In this document: in pieces, positions 17,342 to 25,827 of the stretch
How positions within the stretch are numbered: position 1 is the stretch's first letter
Layout: each line of letters opens with the position of its first letter
NCBI GenBank assembly: GCA_910586225.1
Contig: CAJUIL010000012.1
Span: 1 to 64,000, forward strand
Source: an uncultured Eubacterium sp.
Lineage (GTDB): Bacteria; Bacillota; Clostridia; Lachnospirales; Lachnospiraceae
Direction: 5' to 3'
DNA: 64,000 bases
Made by a program: the position numbers and the translations under genes
Notes under the pieces: generated by a model
Told to the model about the DNA's origin: nothing
Databases searched by the model: none
What the model saw: the letters and a program-made list of their open reading frames with translations, nothing else

Positions 17342-17614
17342 TGCTGTGACATGATAGCAATGAAGCGCGAGGTTGCTGCCCGCAATGGCAGGTTTTCCGT
17401 GGAGCGAATGTCAAGTTAGGAAACTGGCGACAAGTCACTGTACGATTAGAATATCTACCACGCAAGTTGTAGAAATATGGTGTGTTATCGTTAGGATACA
17501 CACGGGTTCGTGTACAGTCACCGCTTGTCGTACTGCTACGATGAAAAGTAAAATGCAAAAGGCAGACTTTTCATTGTCGGAATATTAAGTGCGAATAAGG
17601 AGGCGACTTTTTTT
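17342..17614 (+). ncRNA. structured 5' leader of the S10 operon
   Basis: The leader can fold into a closed multibranch structure. A long-range stem pairs CGACAAG (17428-17434) with CTTGTCG (17524-17530) and, after a small internal loop, ACTGTAC (17437-17443) with GTACAGT (17512-17518). Inside it are TCTAC/GTAGA (17454-17473) and GTGTGTTATC/GATACACAC (17480-17503). Alternative hairpins compete: ACACG/CGTGT (17500-17513) and TCGTA/TACGA (17528-17541). A 9-bp hairpin ATGAAAAGT/ACTTTTCAT (17541-17574) follows, ~20 nt before the AAGGAGG of rpsJ. No T run follows, so control of translation, or of a terminator I cannot see, is possible. Ribosomal leader RNAs are known as autoregulatory sites; the ligand here is unknown. 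Confidence 0.65.
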
Positions 17615-17932
17615 ATGGCAAGTCAAACAATGAGGATCATTCTCAAAGCTTATGATCATGAGCTGATCGATGCGTCAGCAAGAAAAATCATCGAAACTGT
17701 AAAGAAGAACGGAGCACAGGTGAGCGGCCCGGTACCACTTCCAACGAAGAAAGAGGTTATTACTATTTTAAGAGCCGTACACAAGTACAAGGACTCCAGA
17801 GAACAGTTTGAGCAGAGAACTCATAAGAGACTGATCGATATCATTGCACCGACACAGAAAACGGTGGATGCATTAACCAGATTAGAGTTACCGGCTGGTG
17901 TGAATATCGATATCAAAATGAAAACAAGGTAA
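17615..17932 (+). CDS. rpsJ: 30S ribosomal protein S10
   Basis: 105 residues, full length. The family signature RILKAYDHELIDASARKI near the N-terminus and REQFEQRTHKRLIDI in the middle are clear. S10 sits in the 30S head and also acts as NusE with NusB in antitermination. First gene of the S10 operon, with AAGGAGG 11 nt before the ATG, after the structured leader. A 140-nt spacer separates it from rplC. Confidence 0.98.
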   Translation: MASQTMRIILKAYDHELIDASARKIIETVKKNGAQVSGPVPLPTKKEVITILRAVHKYKDSREQFEQRTHKRLIDIIAPTQKTVDALTRLELPAGVNIDIKMKTR

Positions 17933-18072
17933 CCATTTATTTTGGCAACAATCCTGAAGGGTTTTTATCATAGAAGCAATACTGCAGAGCGGTATTCCAC
18001 TTATGTTACTAACTGTTCTAGGATGAACGCATATAGTTAGCGTTCCGCTGTAGGATAACAGGAGGTAAAAGA
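17933..18072 (+). other. long rpsJ-rplC spacer with alternative hairpins
   Basis: This 140-nt spacer is unusually long for this operon. It contains mutually exclusive pairings (CTAACT with AGTTAG; AACGC with GCGTT) and a TAGGAT direct repeat directly upstream of the rplC ribosome binding site. It could be a second leader-like regulatory element or an RNA processing site. Confidence 0.35.
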
Positions 18073-18756
18073 ATGAAGAAGGCGATTTTAGCTACGAAAG
18101 TCGGAATGACTCAAATCTTCAACGAAAACGGAGAACTGACTCCGGTAACTGTATTACAGGCTGGGCCTTGTGTCGTAACACAGATCAAAACGGTTGAAAA
18201 CGACGGATACAGTGCGGTACAGGTTGGCTTTGTTGACAAAAAAGATAAGATCATCAACAAGGATGCCAACGGCAAAAAGGAAATCAGAAACAGACACGGC
18301 GTTACAAAGGCTGAAAAAGGCCATTTTGACAAGGCGGGTGTTTCCGGTAAGAGATTCGTAAGAGAATTTAAGTTTGATAACGCTGCTGACTACAAGCTGG
18401 CAGATGAGATCAAAGCAGATATTTTTGCAGCAGGCGATAAGGTAGACGCTACTGCAGTATCGAAAGGAAAAGGTTTCCAGGGCGCTATTAAAAGACATGG
18501 ACAGCACAGAGGACCTATGACACATGGTTCCAAGTTCCATCGTCATCAGGGTTCGAACGGTGCTTGTTCTTCTCCAAGCCGTGTGTTCAAGGGCAAAGGG
18601 ATGCCGGGACATATGGGCGCTGAGCAGGTAACAGTGCAGAATCTTGAAATTGTCAGAGTTGATGCGGAGAACAATCTGCTTCTTGTAAAAGGCTCCGTAC
18701 CAGGACCGAAGAAGTCGTTGATCACGATCAAAGAAGCGGTAAAATCTTATAAATAG
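18073..18756 (+). CDS. rplC: 50S ribosomal protein L3
   Basis: 227 residues, with the N-terminal KKAILATKVGMTQIF and the conserved loop region GFQGAIKRHG then GSKFHRHQGSNGACS, which reaches toward the peptidyl transferase centre. L3 is an early-binding 23S rRNA protein. It carries a short insertion-like lysine/aspartate-rich stretch near residues 55-75. GGAGG lies 7 nt before the ATG; rplD follows after 28 nt. Confidence 0.98.
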   Translation: MKKAILATKVGMTQIFNENGELTPVTVLQAGPCVVTQIKTVENDGYSAVQVGFVDKKDKIINKDANGKKEIRNRHGVTKAEKGHFDKAGVSGKRFVREFKFDNAADYKLADEIKADIFAAGDKVDATAVSKGKGFQGAIKRHGQHRGPMTHGSKFHRHQGSNGACSSPSRVFKGKGMPGHMGAEQVTVQNLEIVRVDAENNLLLVKGSVPGPKKSLITIKEAVKSYK

Positions 18757-18784
18757 CGCATAATCAGGAAAGGAGGACTTACAG

Positions 18785-19405
18785 ATGTCTAACGTATCTG
18801 TTTTTAATATGGAAGGCAAGGAAGTAGGCAGCATAGAATTAAATGATGCGGTCTTTGGTGTAGAAGTAAATGAACACCTGGTGCATATGGCTGTCCTTCA
18901 GCAGCTTGCCAATAAACGTCAGGGAACACAGAAAGCAAAAACGCGTTCTGAAGTGAGCGGCGGCGGCAGAAAGCCATGGAGACAGAAAGGAACCGGCCAT
19001 GCAAGACAGGGTTCTACAAGATCTCCACAGTGGAAAGGCGGCGGAGTTGTATTTGCGCCGACACCAAGAGACTATTCGTTTAAGTTAAATAAAAAGGAAA
19101 AAAGAGCTGCCCTTAAGTCTGCGCTGACATCCAGAGTAAATGAAAGCAGACTGATCGTAGTCGATGACTTAAAGCTGGATGAGGTTAAGACAAAGAAAAT
19201 GGCTGGCGCTTTGAAAGCGCTGAATGCAGAGAAAGCTCTGATCGTGCTCGAAGGGGATAATGAAAATGTTGCGTTGTCCGCAAGAAATCTCCCAACAGTA
19301 AAGGTGGCTTATATTAATACGATCAACGTATATGATATTTTGAAATATAATACGCTTGTATTATCAAAGGATGCGGTAGCAGCAATCGAGGAGGTGTATG
19401 CATAA
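18785..19405 (+). CDS. rplD: 50S ribosomal protein L4
   Basis: 206 residues, with the L4 core RQGTQKAKTRSEVSGGGRKP and QKGTGHARQGSTRSPQW forming the exit-tunnel loop, and the C-terminal SARNLPTVKVAYINTINVYD. L4 is the autogenous regulator of the S10 operon in E. coli, so it is the first candidate ligand for the leader upstream of rpsJ. AGGAGG is 8 nt before the ATG. Its TAA overlaps the rplW ATG by one base. Confidence 0.98.
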   Translation: MSNVSVFNMEGKEVGSIELNDAVFGVEVNEHLVHMAVLQQLANKRQGTQKAKTRSEVSGGGRKPWRQKGTGHARQGSTRSPQWKGGGVVFAPTPRDYSFKLNKKEKRAALKSALTSRVNESRLIVVDDLKLDEVKTKKMAGALKALNAEKALIVLEGDNENVALSARNLPTVKVAYINTINVYDILKYNTLVLSKDAVAAIEEVYA

Positions 19406-19704
19406 TGGCAAACATTCAATATTATGATGTAATCCTCAAACCAGTGGTTACGGAAAAGAGCATGGATATTATGGCTGACAAAAAGTATACGTTCTATGTT
19501 CATCCGGACGCAAATAAAGCGATGATCAAGGATGCCGTTGAAAAGATGTTCGAAGGAACCAAGGTAAAAAAGGTAAACACGATGAATATCCCAGGCAAAA
19601 AGAGAAGACGCGGCGCTGTAGTTGGAAGATGCGCGGCAAGAAAAAAAGCGATTGTCCAGCTGACAGCGGACAGCGCAGATATTGAAATTTTCAGCGGACT
19701 GTAA
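19405..19704 (+). CDS. rplW: 50S ribosomal protein L23
   Basis: 99 residues with the L23 pattern DVILKPVVTEKSMDIM, YTFYVHPDANKAMIKDAV and the basic loop PGKKRRRGAVVGRCAARKKA. L23 lies at the tunnel exit and docks trigger factor and SRP. Translationally coupled to rplD by a TAATG overlap; GGAGG is inside the end of rplD. A 68-nt gap precedes rplB. Confidence 0.98.
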   Translation: MANIQYYDVILKPVVTEKSMDIMADKKYTFYVHPDANKAMIKDAVEKMFEGTKVKKVNTMNIPGKKRRRGAVVGRCAARKKAIVQLTADSADIEIFSGL

Positions 19705-19772
19705 GAAAAACACAGCATCCGTAAAATATGTGCAGCTTGCACGATAAGAAAGCATTGAAAGGAGAAACAATC

Positions 19773-20621
19773 ATGGGAATCAAAAGCTATAACCCATATA
19801 CACCTTCCAGAAGACATATGACTGGATCTGATTTCTCTGAAATCACAAAAAAGACTCCTGAAAAATCATTATTGGCGCCAAAAAAGAAACACGCCGGACG
19901 TAATAATCAGGGTAAAATTACCGTTAGACATCATGGCGGTGGAAATAAACAGAAATACAGAATTATCGATTTTAAAAGAAGAAAAGACGGTATTGCAGGT
20001 AAAGTAGTCGGTATCGAATATGATCCGAACCGTTCTGCAAATATCGCGCTCATTTGCTATGAGGATGGACAGAAAGCGTATATCCTCGCACCAGCAGGTC
20101 TGACAGACGGCATGAAGATTATGAATGGGCCGGAAGCCGAAGTAAGAGTTGGCAACTGCCTGCCGCTGGAAAGTATTCCAGTTGGTACACAGGTGCACAA
20201 CGTAGAGCTGTATCCGGGAAAAGGCGGTCAGTTAGTACGTTCCGCTGGTCTGAGTGCACAGCTGATGGCGAAGGAAGGAAAGTACGCGACATTAAGACTC
20301 CCTTCAGGCGAAATGAGAATGGTTCCTCTGAACTGCCGGGCTACGATCGGCGTTGTTGGCAATGGAGACCATAACCTGATCAACATCGGTAAAGCAGGAC
20401 GTAAGCGTCATATGGGTATCCGCCCGACAGTACGCGGTTCTGTCATGAATCCGAATGACCATCCACACGGTGGTGGTGAAGGCAAAGCTCCAATCGGACG
20501 CCCAGGTCCATGTACACCATGGGGCAAGCCGGCGCTTGGCCTTAAGACACGTAAGAAAAAGAAAGCTTCGAATAAGCTGATCGTAAGAAGACGTGACGGC
20601 AGAGCAATGAAGACGAAATAG
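19773..20621 (+). CDS. rplB: 50S ribosomal protein L2
   Basis: 282 residues beginning MGIKSYNPYTPSRRHMTGSD, with the conserved C-terminal MNPNDHPHGGGEGKAPIG segment that contains the histidine important for peptidyl transfer. L2 binds 23S domain IV and supports subunit joining. ATG at 19773 has AAAGGAG upstream; an in-frame start at 19728 lies before that site and is rejected. Confidence 0.98.
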   Translation: MGIKSYNPYTPSRRHMTGSDFSEITKKTPEKSLLAPKKKHAGRNNQGKITVRHHGGGNKQKYRIIDFKRRKDGIAGKVVGIEYDPNRSANIALICYEDGQKAYILAPAGLTDGMKIMNGPEAEVRVGNCLPLESIPVGTQVHNVELYPGKGGQLVRSAGLSAQLMAKEGKYATLRLPSGEMRMVPLNCRATIGVVGNGDHNLINIGKAGRKRHMGIRPTVRGSVMNPNDHPHGGGEGKAPIGRPGPCTPWGKPALGLKTRKKKKASNKLIVRRRDGRAMKTK

Positions 20622-20634
20622 GAGGAATATAGTA

Positions 20635-20919
20635 ATGGGTAAAAGATCATTAAAAAAAGGTCCTTTCGCAGATGAAAGCCTGTTAAAAAAGGTGGATGCT
20701 CTGAATGCTGCAGGTGACAATGCTGTAATTAAAACATGGTCACGCCGTTCCACAATTTTCCCGTCATTCGTGGGACGCACATTTGCAGTTCATGACGGCA
20801 GAAAGCATGTACCAGTATATGTAACAGAAGATATGGTCGGGCATAAGCTGGGTGAGTTCGTTGCGACAAGAACTTACCGTGGTCATGTTAAAGAAGAAAA
20901 AAGGTCAAGAGTGAAATAA
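20635..20919 (+). CDS. rpsS: 30S ribosomal protein S19
   Basis: 94 residues, starting MGKRSLKKGPFADESLLKKV and carrying the signature KTWSRRSTIFPSFVGRTFAV and HKLGEFVATRTYRGH. S19 forms part of the 30S head with S13. It follows rplB after 13 nt with GGAGG in the gap. Confidence 0.98.
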   Translation: MGKRSLKKGPFADESLLKKVDALNAAGDNAVIKTWSRRSTIFPSFVGRTFAVHDGRKHVPVYVTEDMVGHKLGEFVATRTYRGHVKEEKRSRVK

Positions 20920-20949
20920 TTCGCTGGTTAGGAAAGGAGGCTCTATTTC

Positions 20950-21336
20950 ATGGCTAAAGGACATAGATCTCAAATCAAGAGAGAGAGAAATGAAAATAAA
21001 GATACAAGACCTTCTGCAAAATTGTCTTATGCAAGAGTGTCAGTTCAAAAAGCTTGCTTTGTATTAGATGCGATCCGTGGGAAAGATGTGAAAACAGCAC
21101 TTGCTATTTTGGATTATAATCCGCGTTATGCATCTCAGATTACTGCTAAGTTGTTAAGATCCGCGATTGCAAATGCGGAAAATAATAACGGAATGAATGC
21201 GGATCATCTGTATATTGAAGAGTGCTACGCAAACAAGGGACCTACGATGAAGAGAATCAGACCAAGGGCACAGGGGCGTGCATACAGGATCGAAAAGAGA
21301 ATGAGCCACATTACCATTGTGCTGAATGAGAGATAA
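20950..21336 (+). CDS. rplV: 50S ribosomal protein L22
   Basis: 128 residues with the L22 core AKLSYARVSVQKACFVLDAI and the tunnel-loop end TMKRIRPRAQGRAYRIEKR. L22 lines the exit tunnel with L4. AAAGGAGG precedes the ATG. An N-terminal basic extension (AKGHRSQIKRERNENKD) makes it ~15 residues longer than the shortest family members, as in other Clostridia. Confidence 0.98.
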   Translation: MAKGHRSQIKRERNENKDTRPSAKLSYARVSVQKACFVLDAIRGKDVKTALAILDYNPRYASQITAKLLRSAIANAENNNGMNADHLYIEECYANKGPTMKRIRPRAQGRAYRIEKRMSHITIVLNER

Positions 21337-21347
21337 GGAGGGAAAGC

Positions 21348-22004
21348 ATGGGACAGAAAGTTAATCCTCATGGCTTAAGAGTTGGTGTCATTGCTGACTG
21401 GGACTCTAAGTGGTATGCAGAGGGAGATTTCGCAGACTGTTTAATAGAAGATTATAAGATCAGAGAATTCCTGAAAAAGAAATTATATACGGCCGGCATC
21501 TCAAAGATTGAGATCGAGAGAGCGTCTGAGCGTGTGAAGGTTATTATTTATACAGCAAAGCCTGGTGTCGTAATCGGCAAGGGCGGCGCCGAGATTGAAA
21601 AAGTAAAAGGCGAGCTTCAGAAATATACGAGCAAAAAGCTGATTGTAGATATTAAAGAAGTAAAGAAGCCGGATAAGGATGCGCAGCTGGTAGCGGAGAA
21701 CATTGCGCTGCAGCTGGAGAACCGTATTTCTTTCCGCCGTGCGATGAAATCTTGTATGTCCAGAAGCCTGAAGGCCGGTGCGCTTGGTATCAAGACAGCG
21801 GTATCCGGACGTCTTGGCGGTGCGGATATGGCTCGTACGGAGTTTTATTCCGAAGGAACGATCCCGCTTCAGACTTTAAGAGCAGATATTGATTATGGAT
21901 TCGCTGAGGCAGATACCACCTATGGTAAGGTAGGTGTCAAGGTATGGATCTACAAAGGTGAGATTCTTCCTACGAAGGGAAATAAGGAAGGAGGCGCTCA
22001 GTAA
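21348..22004 (+). CDS. rpsC: 30S ribosomal protein S3
   Basis: 218 residues. MGQKVNPHGLRVGVIADWDS opens the protein, the KH-domain motif VVIGKGGAEIEKVK lies near residue 75, and the C-terminal domain has GRLGGADMARTEFYSEG and PLQTLRADIDYG. S3 shapes the mRNA entry and helicase site. AAGGAGGG precedes the ATG; rplP starts 3 nt after the stop. Confidence 0.98.
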   Translation: MGQKVNPHGLRVGVIADWDSKWYAEGDFADCLIEDYKIREFLKKKLYTAGISKIEIERASERVKVIIYTAKPGVVIGKGGAEIEKVKGELQKYTSKKLIVDIKEVKKPDKDAQLVAENIALQLENRISFRRAMKSCMSRSLKAGALGIKTAVSGRLGGADMARTEFYSEGTIPLQTLRADIDYGFAEADTTYGKVGVKVWIYKGEILPTKGNKEGGAQ

Positions 22005-22006
22005 TT

Positions 22007-22447
22007 ATGTTAATGCCGAAAAGAGTAAAGCATAGAAAACAGTTCCGTGGCTCTATGAGAGGAAAGGCTTCCAGAGGCAATACGATCACAAACGGTGCAT
22101 TCGGTATTGTTGCAATGGAACCTGCATGGATCAAATCCAACCAGATTGAAGCTGCCCGTATTGCTATGACGCGTTACGTAAAGCGTGGCGGTAAGATTTG
22201 GATCAAAATCTTCCCAGATAAACCGGTAACTGCAAAGCCGGCTGAAACCCGAATGGGTTCCGGAAAAGGCTCCCTGGAATACTGGGTAGCGGTTGTAAAG
22301 CCAGGACGTGTATTGTTTGAGATCGATGGAGTTGCGGAAGAAACTGCGAGAGAAGCATTGCGTCTCGCTACACACAAATTACCTTGTAAATGTAAAGTAG
22401 TTTCGCGTGCAGACTTAGAAGGCGGTGAATCAAATGAAAGCAAGTAA
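22007..22447 (+). CDS. rplP: 50S ribosomal protein L16
   Basis: 146 residues, beginning MLMPKRVKHRKQFRGSMRG and with EPAWIKSNQIEAARIAMTRY and ARMGSGKG-like (ETRMGSGKGSLEYW) motifs. L16 organises the A site of the 50S. The ATG at 22007 is 12 nt from GGAGG; the next ATG (22013) is further away and less likely. It overlaps rpmC by 14 nt. Confidence 0.97.
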   Translation: MLMPKRVKHRKQFRGSMRGKASRGNTITNGAFGIVAMEPAWIKSNQIEAARIAMTRYVKRGGKIWIKIFPDKPVTAKPAETRMGSGKGSLEYWVAVVKPGRVLFEIDGVAEETAREALRLATHKLPCKCKVVSRADLEGGESNESK

Positions 22448-22637
22448 AGATTTAGAAGAATTACGGTCACAGACCCAGGCGGATTTGAACGCTAAATTAG
22501 CAGAGGCTAAGAAAGAACTTTTCAATTTGAGATTCCAGAATGCGACGAACCAGTTGGAAAATACAGGCAGGATCAGAGAAGTTAGAAGAAGTATTGCAAG
22601 AATTCAGACAGTGATTACTGAGAAAGCAAATGCCTAA
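22434..22637 (+). CDS. rpmC: 50S ribosomal protein L29
   Basis: 67 residues from the ATG at 22434, inside the end of rplP. The family pattern DLEELRSQTQADLNAKLAEA and KKELFNLRFQNATNQLENT, then IARIQTVI, is complete. L29 sits near the tunnel exit beside L23. The in-frame GTG at 22425 was not chosen because the ATG matches the family start. The 14-nt overlap implies coupled translation. Confidence 0.96.
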   Translation: MKASKDLEELRSQTQADLNAKLAEAKKELFNLRFQNATNQLENTGRIREVRRSIARIQTVITEKANA

Positions 22638-22665
22638 ATTATAATCTCAGGAAGGAGACAATATC

Positions 22666-22920
22666 GTGGACAGAAATTTAAGAAAAACACGTGTTGGTGT
22701 TGTTGTAAGCGATAAGATGCAGAAAACGATCGTTGTGGCAGTAAAAGACAATGTAAGACATCCGCTGTATAACAAAATCATTAAAAGAACTTATAAATTA
22801 AAAGCTCATGATGAGAACAACGACTGCAGAATCGGTGATACAGTCAAAGTGATGGAGACAAGACCGTTATCCAAGGATAAAAGATGGAGACTTGTCGAAA
22901 TCGTCGAGAGAGCGAAATAA
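22666..22920 (+). CDS. rpsQ: 30S ribosomal protein S17
   Basis: 84 residues from a GTG start with AAGGAG upstream. The OB-fold signature RKTRVGVVVSDKMQKTIVVA and GDTVKVMETRPLSKDKRW identify S17, a primary 16S rRNA binder. Confidence 0.98.
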   Translation: MDRNLRKTRVGVVVSDKMQKTIVVAVKDNVRHPLYNKIIKRTYKLKAHDENNDCRIGDTVKVMETRPLSKDKRWRLVEIVERAK

Positions 22921-22941
22921 TAGTACAAGGAGGATTCCAGC

Positions 22942-23310
22942 ATGATTCAGCAGGAAAGCAGACTCAAGGTCGCTGACAATACCGGAGCAAAGGAATTGCT
23001 CTGCATTCGTGTTATGGGCGGTTCTACAAGAAGATATGCACACATTGGGGATATTATTACTGCGACCGTTAAAGATGCAACACCAGGCGGCGTTGTCAAA
23101 AAAGGAGACGTTGTAAAAGCAGTTGTCGTACGTACAGTACGTGAAACAAGACGTAAAGACGGCTCTTATATCCGGTTTGATGAAAATGCCGCAGTTATTA
23201 TAAAAGATGACCAGACTCCGAGAGGAACCCGTATTTTCGGACCGGTAGCAAGGGAGCTTCGTGAAAAGCATTTTATGAAGATTGTTTCTCTGGCTCCGGA
23301 AGTATTATAG
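22942..23310 (+). CDS. rplN: 50S ribosomal protein L14
   Basis: 122 residues, MIQQESRLKVADNTGAKELL at the start and the family motif GDVVKAVVVRT and FGPVARELREKHFMKIVSLA at the end. L14 contacts the 30S in the B8 bridge. AAGGAGG precedes the ATG. Confidence 0.98.
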   Translation: MIQQESRLKVADNTGAKELLCIRVMGGSTRRYAHIGDIITATVKDATPGGVVKKGDVVKAVVVRTVRETRRKDGSYIRFDENAAVIIKDDQTPRGTRIFGPVARELREKHFMKIVSLAPEVL

Positions 23311-23321
23311 GAGGTAGCAAA

Positions 23322-23633
23322 ATGGCAATGTTAAAAATTAAAAAAGGCGATACTGTAAAGGTAATTGCTGGCAGAGATAAAGATAAAGAAGGTAAAGTCA
23401 TTGCTGTAAACCGCAAGAACAACACACTTCTTGTAGAAGGGGTCAACATGATTACGAAGCATACAAAACCATCCATGCGCAATCAGCAGGGTGGGATTGT
23501 ACGCCAGGAAGGACCTATTCATATTTCTAACGTAATGTATCTGCATAAGGGACAGCCGACAAGAATCGGATTTAAGTTTGACGGAGATAAAAAAGTCCGT
23601 TTTGCAAAATCTACTGGTGACATTATTGACTAA
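23322..23633 (+). CDS. rplX: 50S ribosomal protein L24
   Basis: 103 residues with the KOW motif near the N-terminus (IKKGDTVKVIAGRDKDKEGK) and the conserved GVNMITKHTKPS and GGIVRQEGPIHISNVM. L24 is an assembly initiator of the 50S. AGGAGG precedes the ATG, 11 nt after rplN. Confidence 0.98.
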   Translation: MAMLKIKKGDTVKVIAGRDKDKEGKVIAVNRKNNTLLVEGVNMITKHTKPSMRNQQGGIVRQEGPIHISNVMYLHKGQPTRIGFKFDGDKKVRFAKSTGDIID

Positions 23634-23662
23634 GTACGCTATAGAAGGAAGGAGGTCCAAAA

Positions 23663-24202
23663 GTGAGCAGATTAAAAGATCAGTATATGAATGAGATCGT
23701 AGATGCTATGATCAAAAAATTCGGATATAAAAATCGTATGCAGGTGCCAAAGCTGGATAAGATCGTAGTAAATATGGGCATTGGCGAAGCAAAAGAAAAT
23801 GCGAAAATATTAGAAGCGGCTATGAGTGATATGGAATTGATCACAGGACAGAAGCCGATCAAGACGATATCTAAAAAATCAATCGCGAACTTCAAGATCA
23901 GGGAAGGAATGCCGATCGGATGCAAGGTAACATTAAGAGGCGAAAAGATGTATGAGTTTTTAGATCGTCTTGTAAACCTTGCACTGCCTCGTGTACGTGA
24001 TTTCCGCGGCGTAAATCCAAACTCCTTTGACGGAAGAGGTAATTACGCGCTTGGCATCAAGGAGCAGCTCATTTTCCCAGAAGTGGAATTTGACAAAATT
24101 GACAAGGTGCGTGGCATGGATATTATTTTTGTAACTACTGCAAAAACGGATGAAGAAGCCCGTGAATTATTAGCTCAGTTCAATATGCCATTTCAGAAAT
24201 AA
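23663..24202 (+). CDS. rplE: 50S ribosomal protein L5
   Basis: 179 residues from a GTG start with AAGGAGG 5-6 nt upstream. Signature KLDKIVVNMGIGEAKENAK and FRGVNPNSFDGRGNYALGIK. L5 binds 5S rRNA and contacts S13. Confidence 0.98.
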   Translation: MSRLKDQYMNEIVDAMIKKFGYKNRMQVPKLDKIVVNMGIGEAKENAKILEAAMSDMELITGQKPIKTISKKSIANFKIREGMPIGCKVTLRGEKMYEFLDRLVNLALPRVRDFRGVNPNSFDGRGNYALGIKEQLIFPEVEFDKIDKVRGMDIIFVTTAKTDEEARELLAQFNMPFQK

Positions 24203-24216
24203 GCAGGAGGGAAATT

Positions 24217-24402
24217 ATGGCAAAGACTTCTATGAAAGTAAAACAGCAGCGTAAACAGAAATTCTCTACCAGAGAATATACACGCTGTAGAATCTGCGGT
24301 CGTCCACATTCTGTGTTAAGAAAATACGGTGTCTGCCGTGTGTGCTTCCGTGAATTAGCATATAAGGGACAGATTCCGGGAGTAAAGAAGGCTTCCTGGT
24401 AA
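24217..24402 (+). CDS. rpsN: 30S ribosomal protein S14, zinc-binding type
   Basis: 61 residues of the short type Z S14. Four cysteines in a C-x2-C-x12-C-x2-C array (CRIC...CRVC) bind zinc, and RLCFRELAY-type sequence follows. The zinc form is the standard version in Clostridia; no C-minus paralogue is in this window. AGGAGGG precedes the ATG. Confidence 0.98.
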   Translation: MAKTSMKVKQQRKQKFSTREYTRCRICGRPHSVLRKYGVCRVCFRELAYKGQIPGVKKASW

Positions 24403-24443
24403 GCCGTGACACCCAGATAATATTTAAGGAGGAAAATTCAATC

Positions 24444-24845
24444 ATGACAGTGAGTGATCCAATCGCAGATATGCTTACAAGAATCCGTAATGCAAATACT
24501 GCTAAACATGATACAGTAGATATTCCGTCATCCAAGATGAAGGTTGCCATTGCCGATATTCTTGAAAAAGAAGGCTATATCGGGAAATATGATATCGTTG
24601 ATGACGGGAATTTTAAAGCAATCCGTCTCACATTAAAATATGGCGCGGATAAGAACGAAAAGATTATTACAGGCATTAAGAGAATTTCCAAGCCAGGGCT
24701 TCGCGTTTATGCAGGCAAGGAAGAAATCCCTTCCGTGCTTGGCGGTCTGGGAATTGCGATTTTGTCTACAAACAAAGGAATTATTACCGACAAGGAAGCG
24801 AGAAAGCTGCAGGTCGGAGGAGAAGTATTAGCATTTGTATGGTAA
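24444..24845 (+). CDS. rpsH: 30S ribosomal protein S8
   Basis: 133 residues beginning MTVSDPIADMLTRIRNANTA and ending with the STNKGIITDKEAR and GGEVLAFVW signature. S8 is a central-domain 16S binder and the autoregulator of the spc operon in E. coli, a possible but untested role here. AAGGAGG lies 8 nt before the ATG. Confidence 0.98.
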   Translation: MTVSDPIADMLTRIRNANTAKHDTVDIPSSKMKVAIADILEKEGYIGKYDIVDDGNFKAIRLTLKYGADKNEKIITGIKRISKPGLRVYAGKEEIPSVLGGLGIAILSTNKGIITDKEARKLQVGGEVLAFVW

Positions 24846-24882
24846 TCGTTAACGATTTTCAGAATAAACAGGAGGTACGGGC

Positions 24883-25422
24883 ATGTCACGTATAGGTAGA
24901 ATGCCAATCGCGGTTCCGGCAGGCGTTACTGTTGAAATTGCAGAAAATAATAAAGTAACTGTAAAAGGACCAAAAGGAGAGTTAAGCAGAGTTCTTCCGT
25001 CCGAAATGGAGATCAAGCAGGAGGAAGGGCAGATTTTGGTCACAAGACCGAACGACCTTAAGAAAATGAAATCTTTGCATGGTCTGACAAGAACGCTGGT
25101 CAACAATATGGTGGTAGGTGTTACAGACGGCTACACAAAGCAGCTAGAAGTAAACGGCGTCGGCTACAAGGTTGCTAAGTCCGGTAATAAGCTGACACTG
25201 AACCTGGGCTATTCCCATCCGGTTGTTATGGAGGATCCGGAAGGGCTGGAGTCTGTAGTAGAAGGCAACAAGATCACCATTAAAGGTATCGATAAGGAAA
25301 AAGTAGGCCAATATGCGGCTGAGATCAGAGATAAGAGAAGACCGGAACCTTACAAGGGCAAAGGTATTAAATATATTGATGAAGTTATTAGACGTAAAGT
25401 TGGTAAGACTGGTAAGAAATAA
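24883..25422 (+). CDS. rplF: 50S ribosomal protein L6
   Basis: 179 residues, starting MSRIGRMPIAVPAGVTVEIA with the duplicated L6 fold and the C-terminal signature RRPEPYKGKGIKYIDEVIRR. L6 lies near the sarcin-ricin loop. AGGAGG precedes the ATG. Confidence 0.98.
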   Translation: MSRIGRMPIAVPAGVTVEIAENNKVTVKGPKGELSRVLPSEMEIKQEEGQILVTRPNDLKKMKSLHGLTRTLVNNMVVGVTDGYTKQLEVNGVGYKVAKSGNKLTLNLGYSHPVVMEDPEGLESVVEGNKITIKGIDKEKVGQYAAEIRDKRRPEPYKGKGIKYIDEVIRRKVGKTGKK

Positions 25423-25440
25423 ATGAAAGGGTGACGAGAG

Positions 25441-25809
25441 ATGGTTAGAAAGGAATCAAGAGCTAAGGTTCGTGAAAATAAACACAGAAGACTGCGCAAC
25501 CGTATTTCCGGAACGACAGAAAGACCGCGTCTGGCAGTCTTTAGAAGTAATAATCATATGTACGCTCAGATCATTGACGATACAGTTGGAAATACCATCG
25601 CTGCTGCTTCCACTATGGATCAGGAAGTAAAGGGAGCTGTAGAAAAGACTAATAACGTTGCGGCTGCAGCACAGGTAGGTACTGTGATCGCGAAGAGAGC
25701 ATTGGAAAAAGGTATTACAACGGTTGTCTTTGACCGCGGCGGATATATTTATCAGGGCAAGGTGCAGGCTTTGGCAGACGCAGCCAGAGAAGCTGGTTTA
25801 ACATTCTAA
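25441..25809 (+). CDS. rplR: 50S ribosomal protein L18
   Basis: 122 residues with RLRNRISGTTERPRLAVFRS and the C-terminal FDRGGYIYQGKVQALADAAR. L18 binds 5S rRNA together with L5. Its ribosome binding site (AAAGGGTGA) is weaker than those of its neighbours. Confidence 0.98.
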   Translation: MVRKESRAKVRENKHRRLRNRISGTTERPRLAVFRSNNHMYAQIIDDTVGNTIAAASTMDQEVKGAVEKTNNVAAAAQVGTVIAKRALEKGITTVVFDRGGYIYQGKVQALADAAREAGLTF

Positions 25810-25827
25810 GTAGGAGGAAACAGTTAC

